From contig NZ_FWYD01000008.1 in the NCBI RefSeq assembly GCF_900176485.1, positions 56,482 to 120,481 on the forward strand: a stretch of DNA of 64,000 nt, in the 5' to 3' direction. The position numbers and the translations under genes were made by a program. The notes below the pieces were generated by a model, which was not told the origin of the DNA, made no database searches, and saw only the letters and a program-made list of their open reading frames with translations. This stretch comes from Primorskyibacter flagellatus. Lineage in GTDB: Bacteria; Pseudomonadota; Alphaproteobacteria; Rhodobacterales; Rhodobacteraceae. Positions 6,964-16,702 of this stretch are shown in pieces. The first letter of the stretch is position 1; each line of letters opens with the position of its first letter.

Positions 6964-7983
6964 GTGACCATCCGCAAAGTGGACTTGCGTTATTTTACAA
7001 TCGCACTGGTTCCGATCAGCATTTTCTGGATGCACGGTGTAATTTCCGACCATATTTTCGCCACCGATCTGGCGGTTCCAAGCGCCATTTTGCAAGAAGG
7101 TCGGCATTGGCTGGAAGCGGCGGGCCGGTTCAGGTTCATTGCGGCAACATGGTTTTTTGGCGCTCTGGCCCTGCTTGCCGTTGCGCTGGTGATCCGGGAC
7201 ATCGCGGGACCGATCTCGCGCGCCACCCGGATCGCGGCAATCGGCACGTTGCTGTTCATTCTTTATCTGGCGATGACACCCACAATCGAGCAGAACGCAT
7301 CCCCCGATGCGCCACACGTCTATCACCGGCTGGGCGCAGACCTGTTCGAATCCGCTTTGTCCCGCGGCAACCTGCCCGGCTGTTCGGGACCTCAGGATAT
7401 GTGGTTGCTGGGGCGTTGCGGTGAGATTCCCGTCATATCCCTGCTCAACCGCGTGCTGGATATCATCAACGGGCTGGCGGGGCTTGGCGTGGGCGCGCTG
7501 ATCGTCGGCATGATCCTGTGTCTGGAACGCGGCGGCGGCAACACGCGCGAGGAAGAGGCGGCGCAACTTGCGCAGAATCTGGTCAGGATGCGGCGACAGC
7601 TTTACCTGTCCAGCCTGATCCTGACCTTCGGCATGTTCTTCGCGACAAGCTGGATGTACTGGCCGCTGCCTCTGGTCATGGAGGCAGAGCGGAACGCTTA
7701 CGGGACCGTCGTTCTGGCCTCCGCGCTGTTCACCGGCACATATTTTTGCCTGCTGATCCTCAGTTTCTATCTGCCGGTCGCGCTTGTTCTGGATGGGCGC
7801 ATCAACAGACTCGCCCAAAGTGCCGCCCAAGTTTCAGATGAGGGCGAGCGCACCGATGTCGACGATTGGATGGAGGCACGCGGCCTGAAATTCAGCACCA
7901 GTGACCACCTGCGTGCTGGCTTTGCCGTCACCGCACCGATCCTTGCTGCATTTGCGGGCGGGATTTCCCCGATAGCTCTATAG
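6964..7983 (+). CDS. Integral membrane protein of unknown function
   Basis: This 339-residue protein was not recognised as a named family. The GTG at 6964 is preferred because a GAGG site stands 8 bases upstream; a longer upstream reading has no ribosome-binding site. Six or seven hydrophobic segments are visible: near residues 8-28 (FTIALVPISIFWMHGVIS), 57-76, 87-104, 165-190, 222-242 and 255-282, plus a hydrophobic C-terminus. A loop of about 60 residues between the third and fourth holds two Cys (GCSGPQD, LGRCGE) that could form a periplasmic disulfide. It stands alone between tRNA-Gly and convergent aroE. Confidence 0.7.
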   Translation: MTIRKVDLRYFTIALVPISIFWMHGVISDHIFATDLAVPSAILQEGRHWLEAAGRFRFIAATWFFGALALLAVALVIRDIAGPISRATRIAAIGTLLFILYLAMTPTIEQNASPDAPHVYHRLGADLFESALSRGNLPGCSGPQDMWLLGRCGEIPVISLLNRVLDIINGLAGLGVGALIVGMILCLERGGGNTREEEAAQLAQNLVRMRRQLYLSSLILTFGMFFATSWMYWPLPLVMEAERNAYGTVVLASALFTGTYFCLLILSFYLPVALVLDGRINRLAQSAAQVSDEGERTDVDDWMEARGLKFSTSDHLRAGFAVTAPILAAFAGGISPIAL

Positions 7984-8074
7984 GCGCGGTGTTTTCTATG
8001 CGGATTAAGGTGTCGGATTGTCCGGCGGTCAACAGCCAGACCATTCACCGACCAGCCGGTAGACTGCTGATAAC

Positions 8075-8893
8075 TCACACCAGCGGCACCGTCAGATCCC
8101 GTATCAACGCGGCTGTGTCGGGACGTTGTTCTCGCCACCAGGCATAGGCCTCGGCCGCCTGTTCAACCAGCATCCCGACGCCATCCGCCAGGACCGGCAC
8201 ACCCATCCCTTGGGCCTGCCGCAAAAACCCTGTCAGTCCCTTTGCATAGACCAGATCATAGGCCAGCCCTGTCCCCTCGAACACTGCATCCGCGACCTGT
8301 GGGCGCGTATCGAACAGGCTGGCTGAGGTGGCATTCAGCACGATGTCATGCCCCGCACTCAAACTGTCATAGCCTGTCGCGCGGATCTCGCCGAAGCGGG
8401 TCAATTCATCGGCAATCGCCTGCGCCTTGGCAACGGTCCGGTTGGCCACAACCACCTGCGCCGCCCCGGCCCTGAGGATCGGCAGCGCCGCGCCGCGTGT
8501 CGCCCCGCCCGCGCCAAGGAAAAGCACACGCTTGCCCGAGACCGCTTGGCCCAGATTGTCCGCGATATCGCGCAGCAAACCGACCCCGTCGAAATTTTCG
8601 GCAATAATGCGTCCATTCTCGAATTTCAGACAGTTGGAAGCACCTGTCAGAGCAGCGCCTTCGCAACGTTCATCCGCCGCCGCAAAGGCATCGGTCTTGA
8701 ACGGGACGGTGATATTGATGCCCCGGCCTCCTTCGGAGATGAACTGATCCAGCCGGCTGCGAAACCCGTCTTGCGGTGCCTCAACCGCCTCGTAGGACAT
8801 GTCGTCGTCAAACTGCGCGGCAAAGCTGCGATGAATGAATGGTGATTTCGAATGCCCGATGGGGTTGCCGAAAACGGCGTAGCGGTCCGTCAC
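8075..8893 (-). CDS. aroE: Shikimate 5-dehydrogenase
   Basis: This 272-residue enzyme reduces 3-dehydroshikimate to shikimate with NADPH in aromatic amino-acid synthesis. The substrate-binding N-terminal domain starts MTDRYAVFGNPIGHSKSPFIH and contains the catalytic Lys in NITVPFK. The Rossmann domain has the GAGGATRGA dinucleotide loop and the NRT motif (VVANRTVAKA) that selects NADPH. The C-terminal GVGMLVEQAAEAY helix is typical. A gap of 157 bases separates it from aroQ on the same strand, so the two may be co-transcribed. Confidence 0.95.
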   Translation of the reverse strand: MTDRYAVFGNPIGHSKSPFIHRSFAAQFDDDMSYEAVEAPQDGFRSRLDQFISEGGRGINITVPFKTDAFAAADERCEGAALTGASNCLKFENGRIIAENFDGVGLLRDIADNLGQAVSGKRVLFLGAGGATRGAALPILRAGAAQVVVANRTVAKAQAIADELTRFGEIRATGYDSLSAGHDIVLNATSASLFDTRPQVADAVFEGTGLAYDLVYAKGLTGFLRQAQGMGVPVLADGVGMLVEQAAEAYAWWREQRPDTAALIRDLTVPLV

Positions 8894-9050
8894 GTCCTGT
8901 TCTTCCTTATCGCCTGAGCACTTTTGCCGGTCCCTGCCTCACAGACGCCGCGATGTAAACGTCGCACGGTCAGCTTTGTTGCAATATCACCCGCTGCCCT
9001 GTCGCGGCCGCTGCGACCATCCGCAAGGCCTCTGGCCCCGGTGCATACGG

Positions 9051-9488
9051 TCATGCCAGAAGACGACCCATGCGCCGCAGCGCCAACGCGTAACCTTCAA
9101 CGCCAAAGCCCGCGATCACCCCGTCAGCCCGCTGGCTGACATAGGAATGATGGCGAAAGCTTTCGCGCTGGTGGACGTTGGAAATATGGACCTCCAGCAC
9201 CGGCCCGTCGAAGGTGTTCAGCGCATCCAGCACCGCGACCGAGGTATGGGTCAGCGCTGCGGGATTGATGATGATGCCCTGTGCCGCGTCGCGCGCCTCG
9301 TGAATCCAGTCGATGATCTGGCCTTCCCAGTTGGACTGCAACAGCCGCGTCTTTAGGCCAATTTTTTCGCCCAGCTCGGCGCAGACGGCCTCCACATCGG
9401 CAAGCGTATCGTGGCCGTAGATCTCGGGCTGGCGTTTGCCCAGAAGGTTCAGGTTCGGGCCATTCAGAATATAGACGGTCTTGGTCAC
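9051..9488 (-). CDS. aroQ: Type II 3-dehydroquinate dehydratase
   Basis: This 145-residue enzyme converts 3-dehydroquinate to 3-dehydroshikimate, the step before AroE. The N-terminus [20 protein letters not shown] carries the family signature; the catalytic Tyr (EIYG) is in the flexible loop, with [13 protein letters not shown] and VEVHISN-like [13 protein letters not shown] further on. GTG at 9488 is chosen because it gives the usual length and AAGGAC precedes it. Dodecameric cytoplasmic enzymes are the norm for this family. Confidence 0.94.
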   Translation of the reverse strand: MTKTVYILNGPNLNLLGKRQPEIYGHDTLADVEAVCAELGEKIGLKTRLLQSNWEGQIIDWIHEARDAAQGIIINPAALTHTSVAVLDALNTFDGPVLEVHISNVHQRESFRHHSYVSQRADGVIAGFGVEGYALALRRMGRLLA

Positions 9489-9670
9489 GGGGCGTGTCCT
9501 TGGTTTGGTGGTCCTGCTTGCAGGGCTTGGCGAGCAATCTGCCCCCCTGCCCGCCTTTTGGCAAGCGGCGGACACGCGGCAGGTCGGGCAGTACCCTTGC
9601 AGCACCGGCACTTCGGTTTGGTCCGAATTCACCGCGTCCGGAGACAAGCCAAGGGGCTGCCTTGTCGGTT

Positions 9671-10009
9671 TCAGGTGAGGGTCAGCAGTTTTTCGGTCGG
9701 ACGTCCGATCACCGCGCGATCGCCTGCGATCAGCACCGGCCGCTCGATCAGCTTTGGATGCGCTTCCATCGCAGCAAACAGTTCCGCGTCATCGCTGTCT
9801 TTCGTCAGGCCCAGCTCTGCAAATAGCGGGTCTTTGGACCGCATCATTGCAAACACAGGCAGGCCCAGCGCCGCGCGCATTGCTTTCAGTTCCGACACGG
9901 AGGGCGGGTCGTCAAGATAGCGGCGCACCGTCGGTGCCACGCCGTTCTCCTCAAGCAGCGCCAGGCCCTGCCGGGACTTGCTGCATCGGGGGTTGTGCCA
10001 ATATTCCAT
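9671..10009 (-). CDS. ArsC-family reductase-like protein (thioredoxin fold)
   Basis: This 112-residue protein begins [16 protein letters not shown], the signature of glutaredoxin-linked arsenate reductases, with Cys9 as the candidate catalytic residue. The C-terminal motif [18 protein letters not shown] is also characteristic. The family includes true ArsC and YfgD/Spx-like relatives. With no ars genes nearby, a general reductase role is as likely as arsenate detoxification. Its ATG overlaps the pyrD stop by one base (TGATG), so it is translationally coupled to pyrD. Confidence 0.88.
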   Translation of the reverse strand: MEYWHNPRCSKSRQGLALLEENGVAPTVRRYLDDPPSVSELKAMRAALGLPVFAMMRSKDPLFAELGLTKDSDDAELFAAMEAHPKLIERPVLIAGDRAVIGRPTEKLLTLT

Positions 10010-11067
10010 CAAAGCCAGTCCTCCCTTGCGGTGCCGACCGCATCCGCCACATTATCGAACCCGTCCCGCGCCAACAGCCGGTCAAGGCCCCTTGCGATCT
10101 CTTCCACAAGGCTCAGCCCGCCATAGACCAGAGCGGTATAAAGCTGCACGGCGCTCGCCCCGGCGCGGATCTTGGCATAGGCCTGTTCGGCAGAGCCGAC
10201 GCCCCCCACCCCGATCAGCGGCAGGCGGCCTTCGGTCAGCACCGACAGTTGCGCCAGGACGCGGGTGGACTTCTCGAAAAGGGGCGCGCCGGACAGCCCG
10301 CCCTTTTCGGGCGCATGGCGGCTGCGCAATCCAGCGCGGTCCAGCGTCGTATTGGTGGCGATCACCGCATCAACGCCCGAGGACAGCGCGACCTCTGCCA
10401 CATCCGCCAATTCATCCGGCGTCAGGTCCGGCGCGATCTTCAGGAAGACCGGCACCCGCCGGTCCATGCCGTCACGCACCTGCATCACCCCGGCCAGCAA
10501 CGCGGCCAAGGCTGCCTTGCCCTGTAGGTCGCGCAGCTTTTCGGTGTTGGGGCTGGAGACGTTGACGGTCGCAAAATCCAGCCATGTGCCGCAATGGCCC
10601 AACACGCGGGCAAAATCCGCAGCCCGGTCCCCGCTATCCTTGTTGGCCCCAAGGTTCAGGCCGATCACCGCATCGCGGGGACGTTTCGCCAGCCTTGCGG
10701 CAATCGCCTCCATCCCGTCATTGTTGAACCCGAACCGGTTGATCGCGGCAACATCCTCGGTCAGGCGGAACAGACGCGGCTTGGGGTTGCCGGGTTGCGG
10801 GCGCGGTGTTGCGGCCCCCACCTCGACAAAGCCGAACCCCGCACGGCCAAGGCCCAGAAGTGCTGTTGCGTTCTTGTCGAACCCGGCCGCCAGCCCGATC
10901 GGATTGGTCAGGTGCAGCCCCGCCACCTCGCAGCGCAATCTGTCTGACGTCACCAGACCGGGGGACGGCGCGACGCCAAGTTGCAATGCCCGCAGTGCCA
11001 GCCCATGCGCGGTTTCCGGATCCATATGGCGAAAAACCCGCAGCCCGGCCTGTTCAAACAAGCTCAT
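10009..11067 (-). CDS. pyrD: Dihydroorotate dehydrogenase (quinone), class 2
   Basis: This 352-residue enzyme oxidises dihydroorotate to orotate in pyrimidine synthesis and passes electrons to quinones at the membrane. The N-terminal amphipathic helix ([20 protein letters not shown]) marks class 2. FMN- and substrate-binding motifs include [38 protein letters not shown], the NVSSPNT segment with the catalytic Ser and [12 protein letters not shown]. The start at 11067 was chosen to fit class 2 proteins. It is followed by the ArsC-like gene and preceded 37 bases away by the DUF952 gene. Confidence 0.96.
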   Translation of the reverse strand: MSLFEQAGLRVFRHMDPETAHGLALRALQLGVAPSPGLVTSDRLRCEVAGLHLTNPIGLAAGFDKNATALLGLGRAGFGFVEVGAATPRPQPGNPKPRLFRLTEDVAAINRFGFNNDGMEAIAARLAKRPRDAVIGLNLGANKDSGDRAADFARVLGHCGTWLDFATVNVSSPNTEKLRDLQGKAALAALLAGVMQVRDGMDRRVPVFLKIAPDLTPDELADVAEVALSSGVDAVIATNTTLDRAGLRSRHAPEKGGLSGAPLFEKSTRVLAQLSVLTEGRLPLIGVGGVGSAEQAYAKIRAGASAVQLYTALVYGGLSLVEEIARGLDRLLARDGFDNVADAVGTAREDWL

Positions 11068-11104
11068 ATCCGCACGCCCGGATCTGGGTGGCAAGCGACG
11101 TTGC

Positions 11105-11443
11105 TCATGCCATATCCCGCGGGAAGTCATGTGTCCCATTCACCAAGGGCAAGGCGCAGGACCACACAATGTCCTTGCGCCTCAGCGGTCCATAAAGATG
11201 CGGAAACTCGGCACCTGCGCGCGCGACCTCCCATTTCAGGGCATCGCCCATTGTCTCGGTATCGAACGCGGCCAGAACCAGCCCGTCCTCCCCGGCGAAA
11301 TGCTTGGCGGCTGTCTCGCGGACTTGCAGCGCGGTTGAAAAATGAATGTAGCCATCGGCCACGTCGATCGGGGCACCGGCGGTTTCGCCCGAGACCTCCA
11401 GCGCCTGCCATTCGGCGGCGCGCAATATCTTGTAGATCAGCAT
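11105..11443 (-). CDS. DUF952 family protein
   Basis: This 112-residue protein contains the DUF952 core: [15 protein letters not shown] at the start, [16 protein letters not shown] in the middle and [13 protein letters not shown] near the end. The family is related in fold to ADP-ribosyl transferase-like proteins and has no proven reaction. The start at 11443 matches the family N-terminus. It is followed after 37 bases by pyrD on the same strand, and is divergent from the 5'-nucleotidase gene. Confidence 0.85.
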   Translation of the reverse strand: MLIYKILRAAEWQALEVSGETAGAPIDVADGYIHFSTALQVRETAAKHFAGEDGLVLAAFDTETMGDALKWEVARAGAEFPHLYGPLRRKDIVWSCALPLVNGTHDFPRDMA

Positions 11444-11590
11444 GACGTTGAGATGCCTTCTGGACGGCTTATCGTCAAGCGTCATGCAATTGTGACAAAA
11501 ACCGCCGATGACGTTGCGACGGGCTTTGACTTAGCCCGACGGAAGCGGCACGATCCTGCGCATAAGACTTCCGACAGAGAGGAACTGAAC

Positions 11591-13150
11591 ATGTCCATCC
11601 GCCTTTTGACCGGTGCCGCCGCTCTTGCGTTGACCGCAGGTGCCGCCGCCGCAGATTATTCCCTGACGATCCTTCATACCAATGATTTCCACGCCCGGTT
11701 CGAACCTATTTCAAAATATGATTCCCCCTGCTCGGCGGAAGACAACACGGCGGGCGACTGCTTTGGCGGCTCCGCGCGTCTGGTCTCGGCGATCGAGGAA
11801 GCGCGCCAGCGCAGCAACAACGCAATCCTCGTCGATGGCGGCGACCAGTTTCAGGGCACGCTGTTCTATACCTACTACAAGGGTAAACTTGCTGCCGAAA
11901 TGATGAACAAGATGGGCTATGACGCGATGACCGTGGGCAACCACGAATTCGACGACGGCCCCGAAGTTCTGCGCGGCTTCATGGATGCGGTCGATTTCCC
12001 GGTGCTGATGTCCAACGCCGATGTCTCGGGCGAGGAACTGCTGGCCGATGTGCTGATGAAATCCACCGTGATCGAGCGGGGCGGCGAAAAGCTGGGCCTG
12101 ATCGGCCTGACACCGCAGGACACGGATGAACTTGCCAGCCCCGGCAAGAACATCATCTTCACCGATCCCAGCGATGCAGTGCAGGGCGAGGTCGACAAGC
12201 TGACCGAACAGGGCGTGAACAAGATCATCGTGCTGTCGCATTCCGGTCTGAACGTCGACAAGACGGTGGCCGAAAACACCACGGGCGTCGATGTCATCGT
12301 GGGCGGACATGACAACTCCTTGCTGTCCAACACGATCGAAGGTGCCAAAGGCCCCTACCCCGTCATGGTCGGCAACACCGCCATCGTGCAGGCCTATGCC
12401 TATGGTAAATTCCTTGGCGAGTTGAACGTGACCTTCGACGACGAAGGCAACATCACGGAAGCGGTGGGCGAGCCGATCATCCTTGATGGCGGCGTCACCG
12501 AGGACGAGGCAACAGTTGCGCGCATCACCGAAGCTGCGGCTCCGCTGGAAGAAATCCGTAACAAGGTCGTCGCCGAAACTTCCGAGGCCATCGAAGGCAA
12601 CCGCGATGTTTGTCGCGTGATGGAATGTTCGATGGGCAATCTGGTGGCTGACGCCATTCTGGCACGGGTCAAGGATCAGGGCATCGAGATCGCCTTTGTG
12701 AACTCCGGCGGTCTGCGCGCCTCCATCGACGCGGGCGAAGTGACCATGGGCGAAGTGCTGACCGTGCTGCCGTTCCAGAACACGCTGTCCACCTTCCAGG
12801 TGTCCGGCGCGACCGTGGTCGAGGCGCTTGAAAACGGTGTCAGCCAGATCGAGGAAGGCGCGGGCCGTTTCCCGCAGGTGGCGGGCCTGACCTTCACAGC
12901 CGATCCGTCGGCAGAGCCGGGCAGCCGCGTGTCCGACGTCATGGTTGACGGTGCGCCGATCGAGCCCGAGAAAATGTACGGGGTTGTCTCCAACAACTAC
13001 GTCCGCAACGGCGGTGATGGCTACAAGATGTTCATCAATGCCGAGAACGCCTATGACTTCGGCCCGGACCTGGCCGATGTGACCGCCGAATATCTTGCGG
13101 AAAATGGCCCTTACACGCCCTACACGGATGGACGCATCACGCTGAAGTAA
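11591..13150 (+). CDS. Periplasmic 5'-nucleotidase/bifunctional metallophosphatase (UshA family)
   Basis: This 519-residue secreted enzyme has a signal peptide at residues 1-21 (LTGAAALALTAGAAAADYS). The metallophosphatase domain has HTNDFHARFEP, DGGDQFQGTLFY, GNHEFDDGP, LSHSGLN and GGHDNSLL, which supply the two-metal site. The C-terminal 5'-nucleotidase domain (about residues 330-490) binds the nucleotide (NSGGLRASIDAG, VLPFQNTLSTFQ, NYVRNGGDGY). It releases phosphate from nucleotides or UDP-sugars for uptake. The start has a GAGG ribosome-binding site, and a terminator hairpin follows at 13178. Confidence 0.93.
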   Translation: MSIRLLTGAAALALTAGAAAADYSLTILHTNDFHARFEPISKYDSPCSAEDNTAGDCFGGSARLVSAIEEARQRSNNAILVDGGDQFQGTLFYTYYKGKLAAEMMNKMGYDAMTVGNHEFDDGPEVLRGFMDAVDFPVLMSNADVSGEELLADVLMKSTVIERGGEKLGLIGLTPQDTDELASPGKNIIFTDPSDAVQGEVDKLTEQGVNKIIVLSHSGLNVDKTVAENTTGVDVIVGGHDNSLLSNTIEGAKGPYPVMVGNTAIVQAYAYGKFLGELNVTFDDEGNITEAVGEPIILDGGVTEDEATVARITEAAAPLEEIRNKVVAETSEAIEGNRDVCRVMECSMGNLVADAILARVKDQGIEIAFVNSGGLRASIDAGEVTMGEVLTVLPFQNTLSTFQVSGATVVEALENGVSQIEEGAGRFPQVAGLTFTADPSAEPGSRVSDVMVDGAPIEPEKMYGVVSNNYVRNGGDGYKMFINAENAYDFGPDLADVTAEYLAENGPYTPYTDGRITLK

Positions 13151-13177
13151 CCCTGAGCGACTTGTAAATTCTGCGCA

Positions 13178-13210
13178 GGCTCCGGCATCAAGCCGGGGCC
13201 TGTTTCGTTT
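13178..13210 (+). terminator. Terminator after the 5'-nucleotidase gene
   Basis: A 9-bp stem (13178-13186 with 13192-13200, one G-T pair) and 5-base loop are followed by TGTTTCGTTT on the plus strand. Confidence 0.7.
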
Positions 13211-13329
13211 CAGCACAGGCGATGCACGACACGTCCGCGTGCAAAACCGTTGCTTTTTTGAGGACGCGCGCGAAAATGACACCGCCGATCGCGGATGTTA
13301 TGCTTATGCGATGCCAAGAGGATCCGCAG

Positions 13330-13635
13330 ATGGACCACCCGCTCATTGACCTCGTAAACGCCCGTATCCGCGCAGCAGAGGCGGAAGGTGCTTTTGACAA
13401 CCTGCCCGGCGCGGGCAAGCCCTTGCCGCCTTGTGACGATCCGGAAAATGCGCTGATCAATCGCCTGATGAAAGAAAACGGCGCAGCTCCTGAATTCGTC
13501 TCCTTGTCGCGCGAACTGGCGCGACTGCGTGCGGAATTGCGCGACGAAGGCGACCGCACCAGGCGACACGAGATCATGAAGGAAATGTCGATGATGGAGG
13601 CGCGGATCGACATCGCGCGCAAGTCCGCGCGCTAG
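13330..13635 (+). CDS. DUF1992 (DnaJ-homologue subfamily C 28-like) protein
   Basis: This 101-residue protein starts MDHPLIDLVNARIRAAEAEG and has the family motif FDNLPGAGKPLPP, followed by a charged helical C-terminus (LSRELARLRAELRDEGDRT). The family is widespread with no established biochemical role. The ATG at 13330 is preferred because AAGAGG stands 8 bases upstream; longer readings have no such site. It precedes the methyltransferase gene by 66 bases on the same strand. Confidence 0.85.
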   Translation: MDHPLIDLVNARIRAAEAEGAFDNLPGAGKPLPPCDDPENALINRLMKENGAAPEFVSLSRELARLRAELRDEGDRTRRHEIMKEMSMMEARIDIARKSAR

Positions 13636-13701
13636 GTTTTGTCTTTCCCGCATCCGCGTGCCAGATTGCCCGCGCAACCGCCGCGTCAGGAAAGGCAATC
13701 A

Positions 13702-14889
13702 ATGGTCACTGTGTCCGAACAATACGAAGCCTATCCCTATCCTGAACGCGATCCGGCAGACGAATCCAAACGCCTGATCGAAGGCTCGCCCAGCCATCCG
13801 CATGAGATTGACCATTTCCTGTTCACCGGCCAGCGCGACTGGTCCAGGCCGTTCCGCGTTCTGGTCGCAGGCGGCGGCACGGGCGACGGGCTGATCATGT
13901 TGGCGCAGCATCTGGCAAATGCAGGTCATCCGCATCAAATCACCTATGTCGATCTGTCCACCGCCTCACGACGAGTGGCGGAGGCCCGCGCGAAGGCGCG
14001 TGGCTTGACCAACATCACCTTTCACACCGGCAGCCTGCTCGACGCGCCCGACCTTGGCACGTTCGACTACATTGATTGTTGCGGCGTGTTGCATCACCTG
14101 CCCGAGCCGGCACAGGGCTTTGCCGCCCTTCGGGCCGCCGTCGCCCCGGACGGGGGGCTTGGCTTCATGGTCTATGCGCCTTACGGACGATCGGGCGTCT
14201 ATCCCCTACAACAGGCGTTCGGCGCATTGCTGGAGGGTCTTGCCCCCGCCGAACGGCTGGCCAAGGCGCGGCAACTGGTTGAACAATTGCCCGAAGACCA
14301 TCCGTTCCGGCTGAACCCGCATCTCGTGGATCACCGGCAAAGCGACGCGGGTTTCTACGACCTGCTGCTGCATTCACAGGATCGCGCCTTCGATGTCGCG
14401 TCTCTGATGTCTGTGCTCACATCCACCGGATGGGAACTGGCCGATTTCACCCAACCCGCGCTGTATGATCTGTCGCGCATCGCGGATGTGCCGGGCCATC
14501 TGGACCGCGCTGCGGCCATGGCCACCGCCGAGAAACTGCGCGGCACGATCAAACTGCATGTGGGCTATGCCGCGCCTGCGGGCCGTGGCGTCCGCGTCGC
14601 ATCGGGAAGCAACCGCAGTGCCGTGCCGCATCTGCGCGGCGTCGGGGCAAAGCCCTTGGCGCAGGCCATCGCACAGCGCAAACGCCCAAAGCTGACAGTT
14701 TCCGGCGTCGAGACAAGGCTTGATCTGCCGAAACAGGCCGCGCCGCTGATCGCAGGCATCGACGGACGCAACAGCGTGGCGCAAATCCTCAACGCGGCAC
14801 GGCTGGACCCGATGCAGGCCAGCACGCTTTGGTCACAGGTGGATGGTGCCCTGCGTCCCTGGGGGTTGCTGGTCTATTCCGGGTTCTGA
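13702..14889 (+). CDS. Class I SAM-dependent methyltransferase
   Basis: This 395-residue protein has the methyltransferase fold at about residues 45-165: motif I VLVAGGGTGDGLIMLAQHL, an acidic loop (YVDLSTASRRVAEARAKARG), motif II TFDYIDCCGVLHHLPEP, and a post-motif YAPYGRSGVYPLQQ. The last 100 residues form a separate domain (PKLTVSGVETRLDLPKQ, IDGRNSVAQIL) resembling the PqqD-like or winged-helix tails found in similar alphaproteobacterial proteins. The substrate is unknown. Its 3' end overlaps the convergent MATE gene by 57 bases. Confidence 0.85.
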   Translation: MVTVSEQYEAYPYPERDPADESKRLIEGSPSHPHEIDHFLFTGQRDWSRPFRVLVAGGGTGDGLIMLAQHLANAGHPHQITYVDLSTASRRVAEARAKARGLTNITFHTGSLLDAPDLGTFDYIDCCGVLHHLPEPAQGFAALRAAVAPDGGLGFMVYAPYGRSGVYPLQQAFGALLEGLAPAERLAKARQLVEQLPEDHPFRLNPHLVDHRQSDAGFYDLLLHSQDRAFDVASLMSVLTSTGWELADFTQPALYDLSRIADVPGHLDRAAAMATAEKLRGTIKLHVGYAAPAGRGVRVASGSNRSAVPHLRGVGAKPLAQAIAQRKRPKLTVSGVETRLDLPKQAAPLIAGIDGRNSVAQILNAARLDPMQASTLWSQVDGALRPWGLLVYSGF

Positions 14890-16200
14890 AGCAGCAGCCT
14901 CCAACGCCGGATAGCGCAACCACAGGAACACGCCGCGCGCGATGAAGAAAACCAACTGTGCCAGCCATAGTCCGTGATTGCCAAGGCTGGGCACCAGCAG
15001 CAGCACCGAGCCGACATAGACCACAAAGCTGAGCGCCATCATGTTGCGCATATCCGCACTGCGGGTGGCACCGATGAAGATCCCGTCCAGCATCCACGCC
15101 GCCGTACCGGCCAGTGGCGCAAGTACCATGTAGGGCAGATAGAGCCGCGCCTCGGCGCGCACTTCCGGCGCGTCTGCCATCAGATCAATGATGATCCCGC
15201 CAAGCAAGGCGAAGGCCACCACCATGACAAGGCTGGTGACCAGCCCCCAGATACTGGTGACAATGGCACTGCGGCGCACACGCGCCACGACGCCCGCGCC
15301 AAAGGCCCGCCCCACCAGCGCCTCGGCCGAGAAGGCAAACCCGTCCATCGCGGCGGCGGTGATGTGCAGAAATTGCAGCAGCACTTGATTGGCCGCCAGC
15401 GTCACATCCCCGAAATCCGCGCCAAGGAACAGGAAGGAGACAAACCCCACCTCCAACAGCGCCGACCTGATCAGAATATCCGTGTTCACGCCCAGCATCC
15501 GCTTGAGCCGTACCTTGTCGAACACCCGCGCCCAATCGCGCCAGTCCGGCACACGGAAGGCTGCCCGGCACAGCCACAGCCCAAGGGCAAGGCCGCTCCA
15601 TTCCGCAAGGAACGTGGCAATCGCGACGCCGCTCACACCCCAGCCAAGCTGAAGGACGAAAACAAGGTCCAACACTACGTTCAGCCCGTTCATCCAGAGT
15701 TGCAGCACAAGCACGGCGCGGGTGCGTTCCTGTGCGATCAACCAGCCGCTGATACCGAAAAGCGCGATGGCGGCAGGGGCAGACCAGACGCGGATGGCCA
15801 GATAATCGCGGGCCATGCCCTCGACCTCAGCCGAGGCAGGCGACAGATGGAAAGCTCCGGCGAAAATCAACTGTTGAAGGGCGATCAGGGCGACACCCGC
15901 CGTCAATCCAATCATGATCACGCGGGTCAGCAAGGCCGCAACCTCGGCGGTATTGCCCGCACCGGCTGCCTGACTGGTCAACCCGACGGTTCCCATGCGC
16001 AGAAAGCCGAACATCCAGTAGATCGCGGTCAGGATGATCGCGCCGATCCCCACGGCACCGATCGGCGCGGCCTCACCCAATTGTCCGACAACGCCGGTAT
16101 CCACGACACCGAGGATTGGCACGGTGGCGTTGGCCAGCACGATCGGCAGCGCAATTTTCAGAACCCTGCGATGCGAAATATCCTGCGTCATTTCAGACAT
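14833..16200 (-). CDS. MATE family efflux transporter
   Basis: This 455-residue protein has about twelve membrane segments and the MATE/DinF pattern, starting [19 protein letters not shown] and containing VDTGVVGQLGEAAPIGAVG near the first membrane pair and LAANQVLLQFLHITAAAMDG in the second half. MATE proteins expel drugs or metabolites using H+ or Na+ gradients. It overlaps the upstream thioesterase gene by 8 bases, forming an apparent operon with two thioesterases, and it overlaps the convergent methyltransferase gene by 57 bases at its 3' end. Confidence 0.92.
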   Translation of the reverse strand: MSEMTQDISHRRVLKIALPIVLANATVPILGVVDTGVVGQLGEAAPIGAVGIGAIILTAIYWMFGFLRMGTVGLTSQAAGAGNTAEVAALLTRVIMIGLTAGVALIALQQLIFAGAFHLSPASAEVEGMARDYLAIRVWSAPAAIALFGISGWLIAQERTRAVLVLQLWMNGLNVVLDLVFVLQLGWGVSGVAIATFLAEWSGLALGLWLCRAAFRVPDWRDWARVFDKVRLKRMLGVNTDILIRSALLEVGFVSFLFLGADFGDVTLAANQVLLQFLHITAAAMDGFAFSAEALVGRAFGAGVVARVRRSAIVTSIWGLVTSLVMVVAFALLGGIIIDLMADAPEVRAEARLYLPYMVLAPLAGTAAWMLDGIFIGATRSADMRNMMALSFVVYVGSVLLLVPSLGNHGLWLAQLVFFIARGVFLWLRYPALEAAASEPGIDQQPPGTQGTIHL

Positions 16201-16702
16201 CGGTGCGCGGCATCAGAAAGTGTCCCGTGGCCTGAGCGATTGGCCGGTCACGATTGTCCTGCCAGGCATAGGCGTTCACGCTGGCATAGCGTCGTCCGGA
16301 CCGGGTGACATGTGCGCGCGCATAGCCATCACGCGGCAGACCGGATCGCAGAAAATCCGTCGTGAAGTCGATGGTCTTTGGCAGGCGCGGCAGCGTACCC
16401 TTTTCCAGCGTGGCAACGTCGATACGCCCGGTCTCGATCCCTTCCCACAGCATTGCCCAGCTAAGACCGATGATAGCCGTGACCTCAAGAAATGCCGCCG
16501 TCACCCCGCCATGCAAAGCAGGAAGGAGCGGATTGCCGATCAATTTCTCATCATATTTCAGCACCGCAGTCAGTTCGTCCCCGCGCCGATCAAAGCTGAT
16601 ACCAAGGAATTGCGCATAAGGCACGCCTTCGACCAGCGCGCTGAGGGCGGTATCGCGCCGCTGTTTGACGACCTGCACGGGTTCGGGAGTTTTGCGGATC
16701 AT
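16193..16702 (-). CDS. PaaI-type hotdog thioesterase (second of a tandem pair)
   Basis: This 169-residue single-hotdog protein has the PaaI-like core: [19 protein letters not shown], in which the HGG turn precedes the hotdog helix, and [13 protein letters not shown] on the central strand. Such enzymes hydrolyse acyl-CoA thioesters in the cytoplasm. The ATG at 16702 overlaps the stop of the upstream thioesterase (16699-16702), so the two are coupled and may form a heteromer. Divergence between the two paralogues suggests different substrates. Confidence 0.85.
   Translation of the reverse strand: MIRKTPEPVQVVKQRRDTALSALVEGVPYAQFLGISFDRRGDELTAVLKYDEKLIGNPLLPALHGGVTAAFLEVTAIIGLSWAMLWEGIETGRIDVATLEKGTLPRLPKTIDFTTDFLRSGLPRDGYARAHVTRSGRRYASVNAYAWQDNRDRPIAQATGHFLMPRTDV

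Noticed and set aside
11711..13282. 523-codon antisense reading frame opposite the 5'-nucleotidase gene
   Set aside because: Produced by high GC; the plus-strand gene has all family motifs and a signal peptide.
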